Source: Limnohabitans sp. (GTDB lineage Bacteria; Bacteroidota; Bacteroidia; Flavobacteriales; Flavobacteriaceae). From it: a DNA stretch of 58,404 nucleotides. Below, one piece after another: positions 26,354 through 34,766 of the stretch. The DNA is taken from NCBI GenBank assembly GCA_030053945.1, contig JASGCW010000019.1, positions 1-58,404 on the forward strand. The letters are read 5' to 3'. Each line of letters begins with the position of its first letter. The stretch's first letter is position 1. A program made the position numbers and the translations under genes. The notes under the pieces are model-generated. The model was not told where the DNA came from. It saw only the letters and a list, made by a program, of their open reading frames with translations, and did not search any database.

Positions 26354-27951
26354 CTAATTCTGTACTTCTCCCTCCTCTTTAAGCTTCCTTGACATAAAAA
26401 GCCCTATTATGAAACCAACTACAAGTCCACCAATATGGGCTGCGTTGTCAATACCCCCTGTTAAGCCCATAAGTAAATTGAAACCAACAAAAACAAGAGT
26501 GCTTATCAAAAGTGCTTTTCCAAAATCAGGTGGAAAAACTTTTAAAAGTAATGTTGCTAAAAAGAAACCATAAAGTCCAAAGATAGCACCTGATGCACCA
26601 ACACTAACTATTGCATCATACCACCAAATGCTTGCAACACTTGCTAAAATTCCTGTTGTCAAAAAAATGATTAAATATTTTGTCTTGCCTAAAAGAGGTT
26701 CAAGAAAAATGCCAACAAACAAAAGTCCACACATGTTTGCTAAAATGTGCATTAGCCCACCGTGCATAAAAGTATTTGTCAAAAGTCGCCACCATTGTCC
26801 GTCTGTTGTAATAGGTCTGTAATTTGCACCCCAATTTAACAGGTCCTCTGCGCCAAATGAAACAAAGCCAAAACCTGCAATTACCATTGCTATGAAAACA
26901 AGTAAGTTTAGGTCAATTAAAATTGGTGTTATATAAAAGCCTTCTTTTGGGATAAGGAAATCAAGTATTTCTTTTATATCTATATCTTTCTCTATTTTAC
27001 CGCTTTTAAATTTCTGTAATTTACTTTCTTGAAACTTTGGAAACAATAAAAAAATGAAATATGTTAAAAGTCCAATTGCAAGTGAGCCAAAAGTCCATTC
27101 TAACTTTTTCCATTTCTGTTTTCAAAAGGTTCGTTTATAGCTCGCAAAACTATTTGCTGAATACCTTTTACTATTTCAGATTTTTCAATTGCTATATTAA
27201 ACTCTTCGTTATCTTCGGTATTACCAATTACTTCTAGATACACGAAGCTATTAAAATCTGTTTCCTCAAATTCCTTTTGTTTTTGTTCAGCAAAAGCTTT
27301 GTATTTAGCATCTTTTTCTTGGTCTGAAAGTCTGTTACTAATTCTCTCTCTATATTTTTTACCTAACCAAAATTTGCACTTCGTTTTTGTTGTGTCTTTA
27401 ATACTTTCAAAAATTGGCAATGCAACATATATGAACATATTAAAATCTTCGTTATGCTTTCCTGTTACAGATGCTGTATTATGAGCTGCAATTCTTTGCT
27501 TGTCTATATAGTAATTTTTTAAAGAATAATATTTTGTCTTTTCTGTTTTGTCAATTTGAGAAACATTATCAACAGTTGTAAGTTTTCCTGTTGCAGTGAT
27601 TAAATATTCTTGTGCGATTATTGTTGGTATTGCAATAGCGATTAGAGCTAAAAATTGATACCCAAAAGAACCATTATCATTTTTAAAATACAGCAATTTA
27701 ATCCTTGGTCTTAACCAAATTAAAATAGGAATAGATGGAATACTAACAGGAAACCAAAACTTCAAAATGTCTTCTTTGAGTGGAATACCTAGTTTTATAA
27801 ATAATGCCCAATGCAAAAAAGTATAAGTGGTAATAAAGCAAATTGTGATTACTAAAAAAGGTCTATAGATCAATTTGAGTTTATCTGAAAGTCCTATCAT
27901 ATTTAATGCTGTTAATTCTGTGTAGTAAGTCTTACTATAATAGCTGTACAA
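26354..27951 (-). pseudogene. Rhomboid-family intramembrane serine protease, split by a one-base deletion
   Basis: The first part (27951-27100) has an N-terminal cytoplasmic/TM region beginning near MIGLSDKLKLIYRP and ends in NEPFENRNGKS. The second part (27046-26354) has the rhomboid core: GASGAIFGLYG with the catalytic Ser and NAAHIGG with the catalytic His. At 27105-27109 the minus strand has five A where six would join the frames as NGKKLEWTFGSLAIGLL, a clean membrane segment. The joined product would be about 515-532 residues. Both parts otherwise read cleanly, so the change is recent, a sequencing error, or slippage-prone. The start codon is uncertain; ATG at 27900 is possible. Confidence 0.85.
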
Positions 27952-27971
27952 GCCAGTTTCTAAAAAAAACT

Positions 27972-28016
27972 CTCAAACCATTCCAAATATAGCTAAAAAG
28001 TTTGTTGAGAAAGGAG
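27972..28016 (-). promoter_or_regulatory. Dispersed ~45-bp repeat with -7 box, copy 2
   Basis: CTCAAACCATTCCAAATATAG and the following CTAAAAAGTTTGTTGAGAAAGG match copy 1 with a few changes. On the minus strand TATATTTG (27984-27991) is kept and faces the rhomboid gene. Confidence 0.6.
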
Positions 28017-28100
28017 GGTTTTTTCGATATAATATTACACAACAATATCTATAGTTTAATGTTAGTTCGTCGGGTCTAAAGACCTCAGAGTTGGGCAACC

Positions 28101-28415
28101 CTATTTTTTATTTTCTAAAATTTTCAATAACTTTTTAGGATTTTGCCTGTTATCCCAAAAGGCTGTAATTATTATTTCTTGATCATTGAATTTAAAATAA
28201 ATACTTAAATTACCTAACGAAGCAACCCTAGTATCATTAAAATCTGTCAATTTAAAAATTAATGGTTGTTCTGCTATTTGCTTTGTTCTTTCCGAAACTA
28301 ATTTCACAAGTTTCTTTGAGTAGATAGTTGATTTGTTTCTATTTACCCAATATTCTAGAACACCCACGAATTGAATGTCGGCTGTACGAGTCCAAATTAC
28401 ATTTCGTTTAGCCAC
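28101..28415 (-). CDS. ParE/RelE-family toxin of a type II toxin-antitoxin pair
   Basis: This 104-residue protein has the ParE/RelE layout: VIWTRTADIQFVGVLEYW (strand then helix), YSKKLVKLVSERTKQIAEQP, VASLGNLSIYFKFNDQEI and IITAFWDNRQNPKKLLKIL at the end. ParE-type members poison gyrase and RelE-type ones cut ribosome-bound mRNA; the DNRQNP ending resembles ParE-like toxins, but the target cannot be settled here. Its start overlaps the antitoxin gene by 19 bases. Confidence 0.85.
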   Translation of the reverse strand: MAKRNVIWTRTADIQFVGVLEYWVNRNKSTIYSKKLVKLVSERTKQIAEQPLIFKLTDFNDTRVASLGNLSIYFKFNDQEIIITAFWDNRQNPKKLLKILENKK

Positions 28416-28639
28416 TCCAAATTCCTTTTATCCATTGCCTCTTGTGAAATCAGTTTCCCTTTTTTAATATCCTGTTCACTCATTTCTAGCATCGCTTTTT
28501 GTTCTTTAGTCAATTCAATAATGTCAGAGTCTGAAGAATTTGAAGTGATTAATTTGTCCAGAGCAACTAAAAAATCTTTATTTTTAATAGATAATATTTT
28601 ATCTATCAATCCATTTCTTATATTATCTACTGTTGCCAT
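28397..28639 (-). CDS. Antitoxin of the ParE/RelE-like pair
   Basis: This 80-residue protein ends in a helix with MLEMSEQDIKKGKLISQEAM and MDKRNLEWLNEM, the usual toxin-wrapping tail of Bacteroidota antitoxins paired with ParE/RelE toxins. The first half (IRNGLIDKILSIKNKDFLVALDKL) is helical. The gene precedes the toxin gene and overlaps it by 19 bases. A copy of the ~45-bp repeat with a -7 box lies about 100 bases upstream. Confidence 0.85.
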   Translation of the reverse strand: MATVDNIRNGLIDKILSIKNKDFLVALDKLITSNSSDSDIIELTKEQKAMLEMSEQDIKKGKLISQEAMDKRNLEWLNEM

Positions 28640-28734
28640 AGCTTTAAATTTTAATGTTAAATATCCGAAAAATTACTCGTTTTTCCTAATAGTACTCATC
28701 ATCAGTATTCCGTTTAGTCACGGCAATTTGTAAA

Positions 28735-28785
28735 ACTCTCAAACCACTCCAAATATAATTAAAATAGTTTGTTGTAAAAGAGAGA
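28735..28785 (-). promoter_or_regulatory. Dispersed ~45-bp repeat with -7 box, copy 3
   Basis: ACTCTCAAACCACTCC and AAATATAATTAAAATAGTTTG match copy 1, including CACTAAAATAAT further on. TATATTTG on the minus strand (28750-28757) faces the toxin-antitoxin operon. The rest of the 284-base gap before 28924 holds nothing I can name. Confidence 0.6.
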
Positions 28786-28923
28786 TTATTTGTACTGTGA
28801 CACTAAAATAATTAGATTGTTATGTTGTTGGCTTTAGAAGTCATGAATACCAAAGAGCACTAATGAAGACAGCCGTAAAACAATTTTAATTTAGAAAAAC
28901 TTAGCTCTCACCTATCAGCAATT

Positions 28924-29466
28924 TCATTCCAGATCAAGCTCTCTTTTTATAATAACGTTTTGATTTTTTCGCTCTGATTTTCCCCTTTCTGATTTTTGCT
29001 TCTGAGTATATTTATTTCTTTCTCCTATACACATTTCATATTCTGCTAGTCCAGTACCTTGTCTTATCATTATTCCATTCATAGCACAGTTTTCATAGCC
29101 ACAGTTATGTTTTGAATATTCACCAAAATTTCTGTGCTTTATTCGTTTATCTTTTAGATTTTTTTCCTGTGCTTTAAATATTTTCCTCCATAATTCAGAC
29201 TTATCTCCATCTGTCAACTCTAATCCGAGAGTTATTACTTTTATATACGTCCACGGATCTTTTATTTGGAGAAAATCAAATGTTTTTTGAAATATCCCAT
29301 TAGCATAATCTCGAATGAATATTTTCTCTTCAATATTTAATTTTTCATTTTCAGAAAGGGAACGATATAAACCTAAAGTATTAAAATTAGAATATTTTTT
29401 ATAGTTATCAATAAAGAAAATATATTCTTTATAAGTCAAATTTTTAAAAGGCTTTTCAATTTTCAT
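28924..29466 (-). CDS. Uncharacterised protein with C-terminal Cys/basic region
   Basis: This 180-residue protein has a helical first part (LTYKEYIFFIDNYKKYSNF; EEKIFIRDYANGIFQKTFDFL). A Cys-containing segment follows, HNCGYENCAMNGIMIRQG, then EYEMCIGERNKY and a very basic tail with KQKSERGKSERKNQN. Four Cys in about 35 residues could bind a metal. No family is recognised. It is 29 bases downstream of the gene at 29496-30074, so it is probably in the same transcript. Confidence 0.55.
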   Translation of the reverse strand: MKIEKPFKNLTYKEYIFFIDNYKKYSNFNTLGLYRSLSENEKLNIEEKIFIRDYANGIFQKTFDFLQIKDPWTYIKVITLGLELTDGDKSELWRKIFKAQEKNLKDKRIKHRNFGEYSKHNCGYENCAMNGIMIRQGTGLAEYEMCIGERNKYTQKQKSERGKSERKNQNVIIKRELDLE

Positions 29467-29495
29467 ATTCTCTTGTATCTCTTATCCTGTCTCAA

Positions 29496-30074
29496 TTAAT
29501 GTTCTTTATCTAAAATTAATTTTATTATTGCTTCTTTTATGTTCTTTGCAAAAAAAACCTCTTCATTAATAACATCATAAGCAAGATAAATCTCGTCGTT
29601 TTGGTTTACAACAAGATGAATATAACTATTTTCATAGGTACCCAAATAAAGATATTTCTCATTATTTTTTGCAATTTCCGATATATGTCTTACAAATTGG
29701 GAAACCCGATTAGTCCAGAATATTTCAATTTTCTTATCATCCCAAAATTGTCTGAATTCTGTTTTCTTACCATTTAAAAAATCTGGATTCTGTTTTGCAT
29801 ACCCAAACAAATTTTCATTAGGAAAATAAATGCCATCCAACTCTAACAATCTATTGAATTTCCAATTCCCAAAATCGTTTTCTTTTACAATATGCTTGAC
29901 AATAAATTCTCGAATTTCTATTTCTGCATTCTCTTTCTTGTAATTGAATTGTAAAAAGAATAGATAATTATCTTCCCCAATTTCATTTTCTAACTGTGAA
30001 TTCTTATAAATCATTTCTTCAAATTCCGAAAGACTAATTTCATTGTCTATTAATTTATGGAAGATGTCTATCAT
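29496..30074 (-). CDS. Uncharacterised soluble protein (immunity-like character)
   Basis: This protein of 192 residues (from MIDIFHKLIDNE) has a helical acidic N-terminal half and a strand-rich end, YLYLGTYENSYIHLVVNQND followed by EIYLAYDVINEEVFFAKNIK. The end recalls small SUKH/Imm-type proteins, but the likeness is weak and I assign no family. The ORF could start ten codons earlier. The chosen start overlaps the Coq4-like gene by 20 bases, which implies translational coupling. Confidence 0.55.
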   Translation of the reverse strand: MIDIFHKLIDNEISLSEFEEMIYKNSQLENEIGEDNYLFFLQFNYKKENAEIEIREFIVKHIVKENDFGNWKFNRLLELDGIYFPNENLFGYAKQNPDFLNGKKTEFRQFWDDKKIEIFWTNRVSQFVRHISEIAKNNEKYLYLGTYENSYIHLVVNQNDEIYLAYDVINEEVFFAKNIKEAIIKLILDKEH

Positions 30075-30564
30075 TTCTATTTTTGTTTTCAGTTTGCGTT
30101 TCAATGACCTGCTCTCTTAAAGTTTGTGTTTGAAATTTTGCATATTTTTCAATTGTCCAAGTTGATATAGGTTTAGCCAACCTCCCTCTTTTAAAATCTT
30201 TGTAAAATAATAACCACTCGTCTGGCAACAGAATGACTCCAAATGTTAGGATAGCAAAACAAGGAACTGAATAGTTTCCATTCCCCAACATAAACGCTTG
30301 CATTCTGATTTCGTCAACAGGCGTCATTTTAAAGTCAAGCAAAACGTGTTTTAGGTCGTGACTCTCATAATTAGGTACGAGTCCAAGCTTGTTTTCGTCA
30401 AGGCATTTAGCAATGTCATATCCTAATGTTCCTATTGGATATTTTCTTAATTCGTTTACTTTGTCAGCATAGTAATTTTTGTCGTGAAATTGCTCTATGG
30501 TCCAAACCGAAAAGTTAAACGATTTCTTAATTATTTGTCTTGCTATTTTCTGTAAAAGATTCAT
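30055..30564 (-). CDS. Coq4-like protein
   Basis: This protein of 169 residues (from MNLLQKIARQ) has the Coq4 metal-site pattern HDxxH-x11-E exactly: HDLKH, eleven residues, then Glu, followed by RMQAFMLGN and a hydrophobic SVPCFAILTFGVILLPDEWL. KYPIGTLGYDIAKCLDENKL before it also fits. Coq4 works in ubiquinone synthesis; Bacteroidota use menaquinone, so here another role is likely. A longer ORF runs to 30648, close to the mobile element at 30651, so the shorter start is preferred. It heads a three-gene accessory operon. Confidence 0.7.
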   Translation of the reverse strand: MNLLQKIARQIIKKSFNFSVWTIEQFHDKNYYADKVNELRKYPIGTLGYDIAKCLDENKLGLVPNYESHDLKHVLLDFKMTPVDEIRMQAFMLGNGNYSVPCFAILTFGVILLPDEWLLFYKDFKRGRLAKPISTWTIEKYAKFQTQTLREQVIETQTENKNRNDRHLP

Positions 30565-30650
30565 AAGTCTTTTATATGACGTGACATATTTTATGTTTTG
30601 AAAAGCACTTATTTTTTTAAAAAAAGCTCCATAACTCTTATCTATCACAG

Positions 30651-30837
30651 GGCATTCGCTTTTAAAAATATTTAAAAAATTTTGAAGAAATAACCACAGA
30701 TTGCACAGATTTTATATTCAGTTTTTTAGAAAATTAATTATAAAATTATCCGCTTCGCGGAAATAAATATTAAAGTTTATATTTTATCCAGATATTTTAA
30801 TCTTTTCATCTGTGGTAATTTTTTAAACGCGAATGCC
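30651..30837. mobile_element. MITE-like palindromic element with GGCATTCGC termini
   Basis: GGCATTCGCTTTTAAAAA at 30651-30668 is mirrored by TTTTTTAAACGCGAATGCC ending at 30837. An inner pair ACCACAGAT / ATCTGTGGT sits symmetrically, and a third, CCGC/GCGG, lies at the centre. There is no ORF. Related copies are at 34368-34492 and 58069-58140. It fills most of the gene-free DNA between 30649 and 30943. Confidence 0.75.
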
Positions 30838-30903
30838 GTGTAACTATCAATGTAGTTGATTTATAATTGATGTGAACATAATAAAGTTTTAGTAGTTTAA
30901 AAA

Positions 30904-30934
30904 AATCCCTAACTACCATTTGCAATTAGGGATT
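30904..30934 (-). terminator. Terminator after the ABC-F operon
   Basis: AATCCCTAA and TTAGGGATT form a 9-bp stem; on the minus strand TTTTTT follows. It lies just beyond the stop of the gene at 30944. Confidence 0.85.
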
Positions 30935-30943
30935 TGTGTGTAT

Positions 30944-31333
30944 CTAAAGTCCTAGCAAATTAGGATCTGCATTTTTAAAAGTTGGTGGTTGCTCTGTAAT
31001 GGTTGCTACTCTCTTTTTATTGAGTTTCATTGTGATGTCTGCTCCTGTGGTGAATAACAAAACTGACATAAACGGATTGTTGATATACGGAATGGTTTCG
31101 TTTTCAAGTTCTTCTAACGAAACTATGCGTTCTATTTCCTGCAACCCTTCGTTGTAAATTTTATGGGTTACCGAAAGTTTCAAAACTCCCTCTTGAGCTG
31201 CAATTCTGATATAAATATTCTGCAATTCGGGCTTGCCAATGGTTTTAGCCAATGTCAATTTTGCAAAGGTTTTATCTGCTATGCTTTCTCGTACGACCGC
31301 AAAAAATGTTGTATAGGTTTCTGTATTTAGCAT
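30944..31333 (-). CDS. Uncharacterised protein co-transcribed with an ABC-F ATPase
   Basis: This 129-residue soluble protein contains VVRESIADKTFAKLTLAKTI, LKLSVTHKIYNEGLQEIERI and PFMSVLLFTTGADITMKLNK, and ends DPNLLGL. It is an alpha/beta protein with no recognised domain. It begins 3 bases after the ABC-F gene stops and shares its terminator, so a role linked to translation is possible but unproven. Confidence 0.7.
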   Translation of the reverse strand: MLNTETYTTFFAVVRESIADKTFAKLTLAKTIGKPELQNIYIRIAAQEGVLKLSVTHKIYNEGLQEIERIVSLEELENETIPYINNPFMSVLLFTTGADITMKLNKKRVATITEQPPTFKNADPNLLGL

Positions 31334-31336
31334 CGG

Positions 31337-32971
31337 TTATTTTTCAATCTCTTTCAAACTTTCCATTTTCTTGTGCGCCAAGAATCCTTTAATATCTTCA
31401 AAATGTTCTTTCACTCGTTTGTGACCAAATTCGAATACTTTTTCAGCTAAACCGTCTAAGAAATCACGATCGTGAGATACTAAAATCAAGGTTCCGTCAA
31501 AATCTTTTAGGGCATCTTTGATGATGTCTTTGGTTTTCATATCTAAATGGTTGGTAGGCTCATCCAGAATTAACACATTTACGGGTTCCAATAATAATTT
31601 CACCATTGCCAAACGTGTTTTTTCTCCCCCCGAAAGTACTTTTACTTTCTTTTGGATGTCATCGCCTTTGAACATAAAAGCTCCCAAAATATTTTTAATT
31701 TGGGTACGAATATCTCCAACTGCAATATGATCTATAGTTTCAAAAATACTCAATTCGCCATCTAATAAAGCGGCTTGATTCTGGGCAAAATACCCTATTT
31801 GTGCATTGTGACCAATCTCTAATTTTCCGCCATCAATGTCTATTTCTTTCATAATGGCTTTAATCATCGTTGATTTACCTTCACCGTTCTTACCAACAAA
31901 TGCTACTTTTTGCCCGCGCTCTATTACCATATTAGCATCTTTGAATACCACGTGATTGCCATATGATTTGGTCAAATCTTCAACCACCACAGGATATTGA
32001 CCTGAACGTGGTGATGGTGGAAATTTAAGCTTTAGTGCCGATGAATCTACCTCATCTACTTCGACCAATTCTAATTTTTCTAACATACGAACACGCGATT
32101 GTACTTGTTCTGTTTTAGAGAAAGTCCCTCTAAAGCGCTCGATAAATGCCTGATTGTCGGCTATAAATTTTTGTTGTTCGTCGTAGGCTTTTTGTTGGTG
32201 TATTCTTCTGTCTTTACGTAATTCTAGATAATCAGAGTATTTAGCTTTGTAGTCGTAAATACGCCCCATAGTTACTTCAATAGTACGATTTGTAATCGCA
32301 TCAACAAAAGCTCTATCGTGGGAAATTACCATTACAGCTTTTGCTTGCGTAGTCAAAAATTCTTCTAACCACTGAATACTTTCCATATCCAAATGGTTGG
32401 TAGGCTCATCTAATAAAATCAAATCGGGTTTTTTCAAAAGGATTTTAGCCAATTCGATACGCATACGCCAACCTCCAGAGAATTCAGATGTTTTACGGGT
32501 AAAGTCTTCACGCTCAAAACCTAAACCTTTTAATACTTTTTCAACTTCGGCTTCGTAATTTACCTCTTCAATCGAATAGTATTTTTCAGATAATTCCGAA
32601 ACACGTTCAATCAACTTCATATAATCGTCACTTTCATAATCGGTGCGAATAGTTAATTGTTCGTTGATATCGTCAATTTCTTTTTTCATATTCAAAACAT
32701 CAGCAAAAGCTTTAGATGTTTCTTCCATTACAGTACAGTCGTCTTTTGTTAACAAGTGCTGAGGCAAGTAAGCAATCACTGCATCACTAGGTGCAGAAAT
32801 TCCACCACGGGAAGGTTTATTTTCGCCTGCTACGATTTTTAAAAGTGTTGATTTACCTGCTCCGTTTTTACCCATTAGGGCAATTTTATCATTTTCGTTG
32901 ATAGCAAAAGTGATCTCGCTAAAAAGTGTTGTTCCGCCAAATTCTACGGCGATATCGTTGACTGTAATCAT
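31337..32971 (-). CDS. ABC-F family ATPase
   Basis: This 544-residue protein has two ABC domains and no membrane segments, the mark of ABC-F proteins that act on the ribosome. Domain 1 has [28 protein letters not shown] and LILLDEPTNHLD. The linker contains FIERFRGTFSKTEQVQSR. Domain 2 has GKNGEGKSTMIK, LSGGEKTRLAMVKLL and VLILDEPTNHLD. It is of the housekeeping type (YbiT/EttA-like) rather than a clear resistance form. A TATCTTTG -7 box lies 65 bases upstream. Confidence 0.92.
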   Translation of the reverse strand: MITVNDIAVEFGGTTLFSEITFAINENDKIALMGKNGAGKSTLLKIVAGENKPSRGGISAPSDAVIAYLPQHLLTKDDCTVMEETSKAFADVLNMKKEIDDINEQLTIRTDYESDDYMKLIERVSELSEKYYSIEEVNYEAEVEKVLKGLGFEREDFTRKTSEFSGGWRMRIELAKILLKKPDLILLDEPTNHLDMESIQWLEEFLTTQAKAVMVISHDRAFVDAITNRTIEVTMGRIYDYKAKYSDYLELRKDRRIHQQKAYDEQQKFIADNQAFIERFRGTFSKTEQVQSRVRMLEKLELVEVDEVDSSALKLKFPPSPRSGQYPVVVEDLTKSYGNHVVFKDANMVIERGQKVAFVGKNGEGKSTMIKAIMKEIDIDGGKLEIGHNAQIGYFAQNQAALLDGELSIFETIDHIAVGDIRTQIKNILGAFMFKGDDIQKKVKVLSGGEKTRLAMVKLLLEPVNVLILDEPTNHLDMKTKDIIKDALKDFDGTLILVSHDRDFLDGLAEKVFEFGHKRVKEHFEDIKGFLAHKKMESLKEIEK

Positions 32972-33035
32972 TTTTAAAAAGTTAGAAGTTAGAAGTTAGA
33001 AGTCAGAAGACTTAAAACTGCTAAATTTGAAGGTG

Positions 33036-33043
33036 CAAAGATA
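33036..33043 (-). promoter_or_regulatory. -7 box for the ABC-F operon
   Basis: On the minus strand TATCTTTG fits TAnnTTTG; transcription would begin near 33029, about 58 bases before the start codon. Between it and the gene is a short run of GTTAGAA/GTCAGAA repeats (32980-33008). Confidence 0.6.
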
Positions 33044-33086
33044 GGATTAATGTGTGGATTTGAAAATGAGATTTTAAATTATAAAA

Positions 33087-33533
33087 CTATTTACAAGGAA
33101 ATCTAATCTGACTAAATCCATCCAATACATTTTTATAAAAACTAGATTTGATATATAAATACAACTGTTCATCAGTTAAAACTTCTAACTTTTCTTTATC
33201 AAGTTTAGGCAACTTTATTTTTATCTTTAAATCATTTATTTTTTTCACAAATTCTTCTTGCAATTGAATCTTTTCGGTTTTATCCTTGTTCACAATTTTC
33301 TTAAAAAAAGCATCAATTTCTAATTTAACTTTATTATTTTCAAGCACACATTCCTCAAACCCTCCAATCCCATTACTTACAGAGATATAAGCTCCCGAAA
33401 TATCTTTTGAACACTTTTCAAAATAATCTGAACTTTCTTTTAGAAATTCTAAAAACAAATCATCTGACTTATAGTTTTCTTTTTTACAAGAAATGCATAC
33501 CAAACAAATTAAAATAGCAACTATTCTTCTCAT
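33087..33533 (-). CDS. Small lipoprotein
   Basis: This 148-residue protein has a lipoprotein signal ending LICLVCISC (Cys16) and then a charged helical body (FLKESSDYFEKCSKDISGAY; KIQLQEEFVKKINDLKIKIK). No family is recognised. It follows the alpha/beta hydrolase gene after 11 bases, so both are in one transcript. Confidence 0.7.
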   Translation of the reverse strand: MRRIVAILICLVCISCKKENYKSDDLFLEFLKESSDYFEKCSKDISGAYISVSNGIGGFEECVLENNKVKLEIDAFFKKIVNKDKTEKIQLQEEFVKKINDLKIKIKLPKLDKEKLEVLTDEQLYLYIKSSFYKNVLDGFSQIRFPCK

Positions 33534-33544
33534 ATCTATTCCTT

Positions 33545-34348
33545 TTATTTCAACAAAATGTTTAATTTATCCTGATAATCAAGATTGTCATTAATACCAT
33601 GATGCCCTTGGTTATTTAGTATAAACAGTTTATCTGTAGGTTTTAGTATATTTTTCAATCTTTTTGAATTATCAAGTGGAATTAGCTGGTCTTTATTTCC
33701 GTGGAAAAGATAAATAGGAGTTTTGATTTTTGGTAAACATTTATCGGTCTCAAAGCGGAAATTTTTAAGAAAATCAGGATAGAATGGCACTTTAGTGGAT
33801 GTGAAGTTTAAAAAATTATCGTAAGGAGCTTTTAAAATAAGCATATCATTTTTCTTTACTGATGCCAGATGTGCTGCTATACCAGTTCCTATAGAATAAC
33901 CAATAATTATTTTTTTGTCGTACTTTTTTGCAACTTTATCAAAGACAATTTCTACATCTTTTACAACTTGGATTTCATTCTCAATTTTATCTTCACTTTT
34001 CCCGAAGCCTCTATAATCTAAAATGAAAATATCATATCCTAGATTGGTATAAATTTTTGAAATTTCTCCCCACGTTTGAAGATTCCCTGCATTTCCGTGT
34101 AGGTAAAAAATTAATCCTTTTGGTTTTTCGGTTTTAAATAAAATTCCGTGTTGGGATTTTCCATCAAAGGACTTTACATTAATTTCTTCAAATTTTTCAT
34201 CAAATTGGAAACTATAGATTTGATCTAGTTTAGACGCTATGAAAACCATTTCCGCTTGATTGAAATAAATATAACCTACATATAATACATAGATAAAGCC
34301 AAATATTCCAATTATTGAAAATGCTAAAAATTTTAATTGTTTCATCAC
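33545..34348 (-). CDS. Alpha/beta hydrolase (S33-like) with N-terminal membrane anchor
   Basis: This 267-residue protein has one N-terminal membrane helix (about 8-30) and an alpha/beta-hydrolase fold. FYLHGNAGNLQTW carries the oxyanion-hole HG, DYRGFGKSE follows strand 4, GYSIGTGIA is the nucleophile elbow with the catalytic Ser, FHGNKDQLIP carries the acid Asp, and GHHGIND the catalytic His. Such proteins of the YjaU/BEM46 type are anchored esterases or peptidases of unknown substrate. A small lipoprotein gene follows in the same operon. Confidence 0.88.
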   Translation of the reverse strand: MMKQLKFLAFSIIGIFGFIYVLYVGYIYFNQAEMVFIASKLDQIYSFQFDEKFEEINVKSFDGKSQHGILFKTEKPKGLIFYLHGNAGNLQTWGEISKIYTNLGYDIFILDYRGFGKSEDKIENEIQVVKDVEIVFDKVAKKYDKKIIIGYSIGTGIAAHLASVKKNDMLILKAPYDNFLNFTSTKVPFYPDFLKNFRFETDKCLPKIKTPIYLFHGNKDQLIPLDNSKRLKNILKPTDKLFILNNQGHHGINDNLDYQDKLNILLK

Positions 34349-34367
34349 TACAAGAATTTGTTCCGCA

Positions 34368-34492
34368 ATTCGAATTTAAAAAATTACCGCAGACACTCAG
34401 ATTTTATAATTAATTTACCAAAAAAAATTATAAAATCTGTGTATCTGCGGTGTCTATTCAAAATTTCTAAAATACTTTTAAAAGCGAATGCC
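34368..34492. repeat. MITE-like palindromic element, second GCATTCGC-type copy
   Basis: The inner hairpin is strong: ACCGCAGA...TCAGATTTTATAATT (34386-34411) pairs with AATTATAAAATCTG...TCTGCGGT (34426-34451). The outer ends, TTCGAATTTAAAAAA and CTTTTAAAAGCGAATGCC, pair loosely like those of 30651-30837. It occupies much of the gene-free DNA at 34349-34766; nothing else there is recognisable except the small broken ORF next to it. Confidence 0.65.
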
Positions 34493-34592
34493 TTACTTTT
34501 TTGAAAATACTACCAACTTTCGATTTCTTTTCTAAATCTTTCATTGTAGTAAATTCTTCAGTAGAAATACGCTCATCAGCTTGTTTAAGCAT
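34467..34592 (-). pseudogene. Gene remnant running into a palindromic element
   Basis: A 41-codon frame starts MLKQADERISTEEFTTMKD and continues LEKKSKVGSIFKKV; its last ten codons come from the end of the element at 34368-34492. The charged helical text resembles the tail of a small antitoxin, but it is too short to name. It looks like the end of a gene whose 3' part was replaced when the element inserted. A stop codon lies directly before its ATG. Confidence 0.3.
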
Positions 34593-34766
34593 CTAAATAT
34601 ATCCCTTTATACCAACACCGAAACTATTAATTATATATCCCTAACAATTTCTTGTGCTAAAATAGGTTTTAATGCCATATTTTTTCAAGCTTGGTTTCAT
34701 CATGAATATAAAGTAGGCAATGCAAAAAACCTCAAGCAATATTTTTTTATGATATCTACTTAGAGA

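Noticed and set aside
24052..30648. Prophage or integron
   Set aside because: No integrase, phage structural gene or attC-like series was found; only small genes with dispersed repeats.
34581..34763. A 60-codon plus-strand frame
   Set aside because: No recognisable protein text, very AT-rich, next to repeats and a gene remnant on the other strand.
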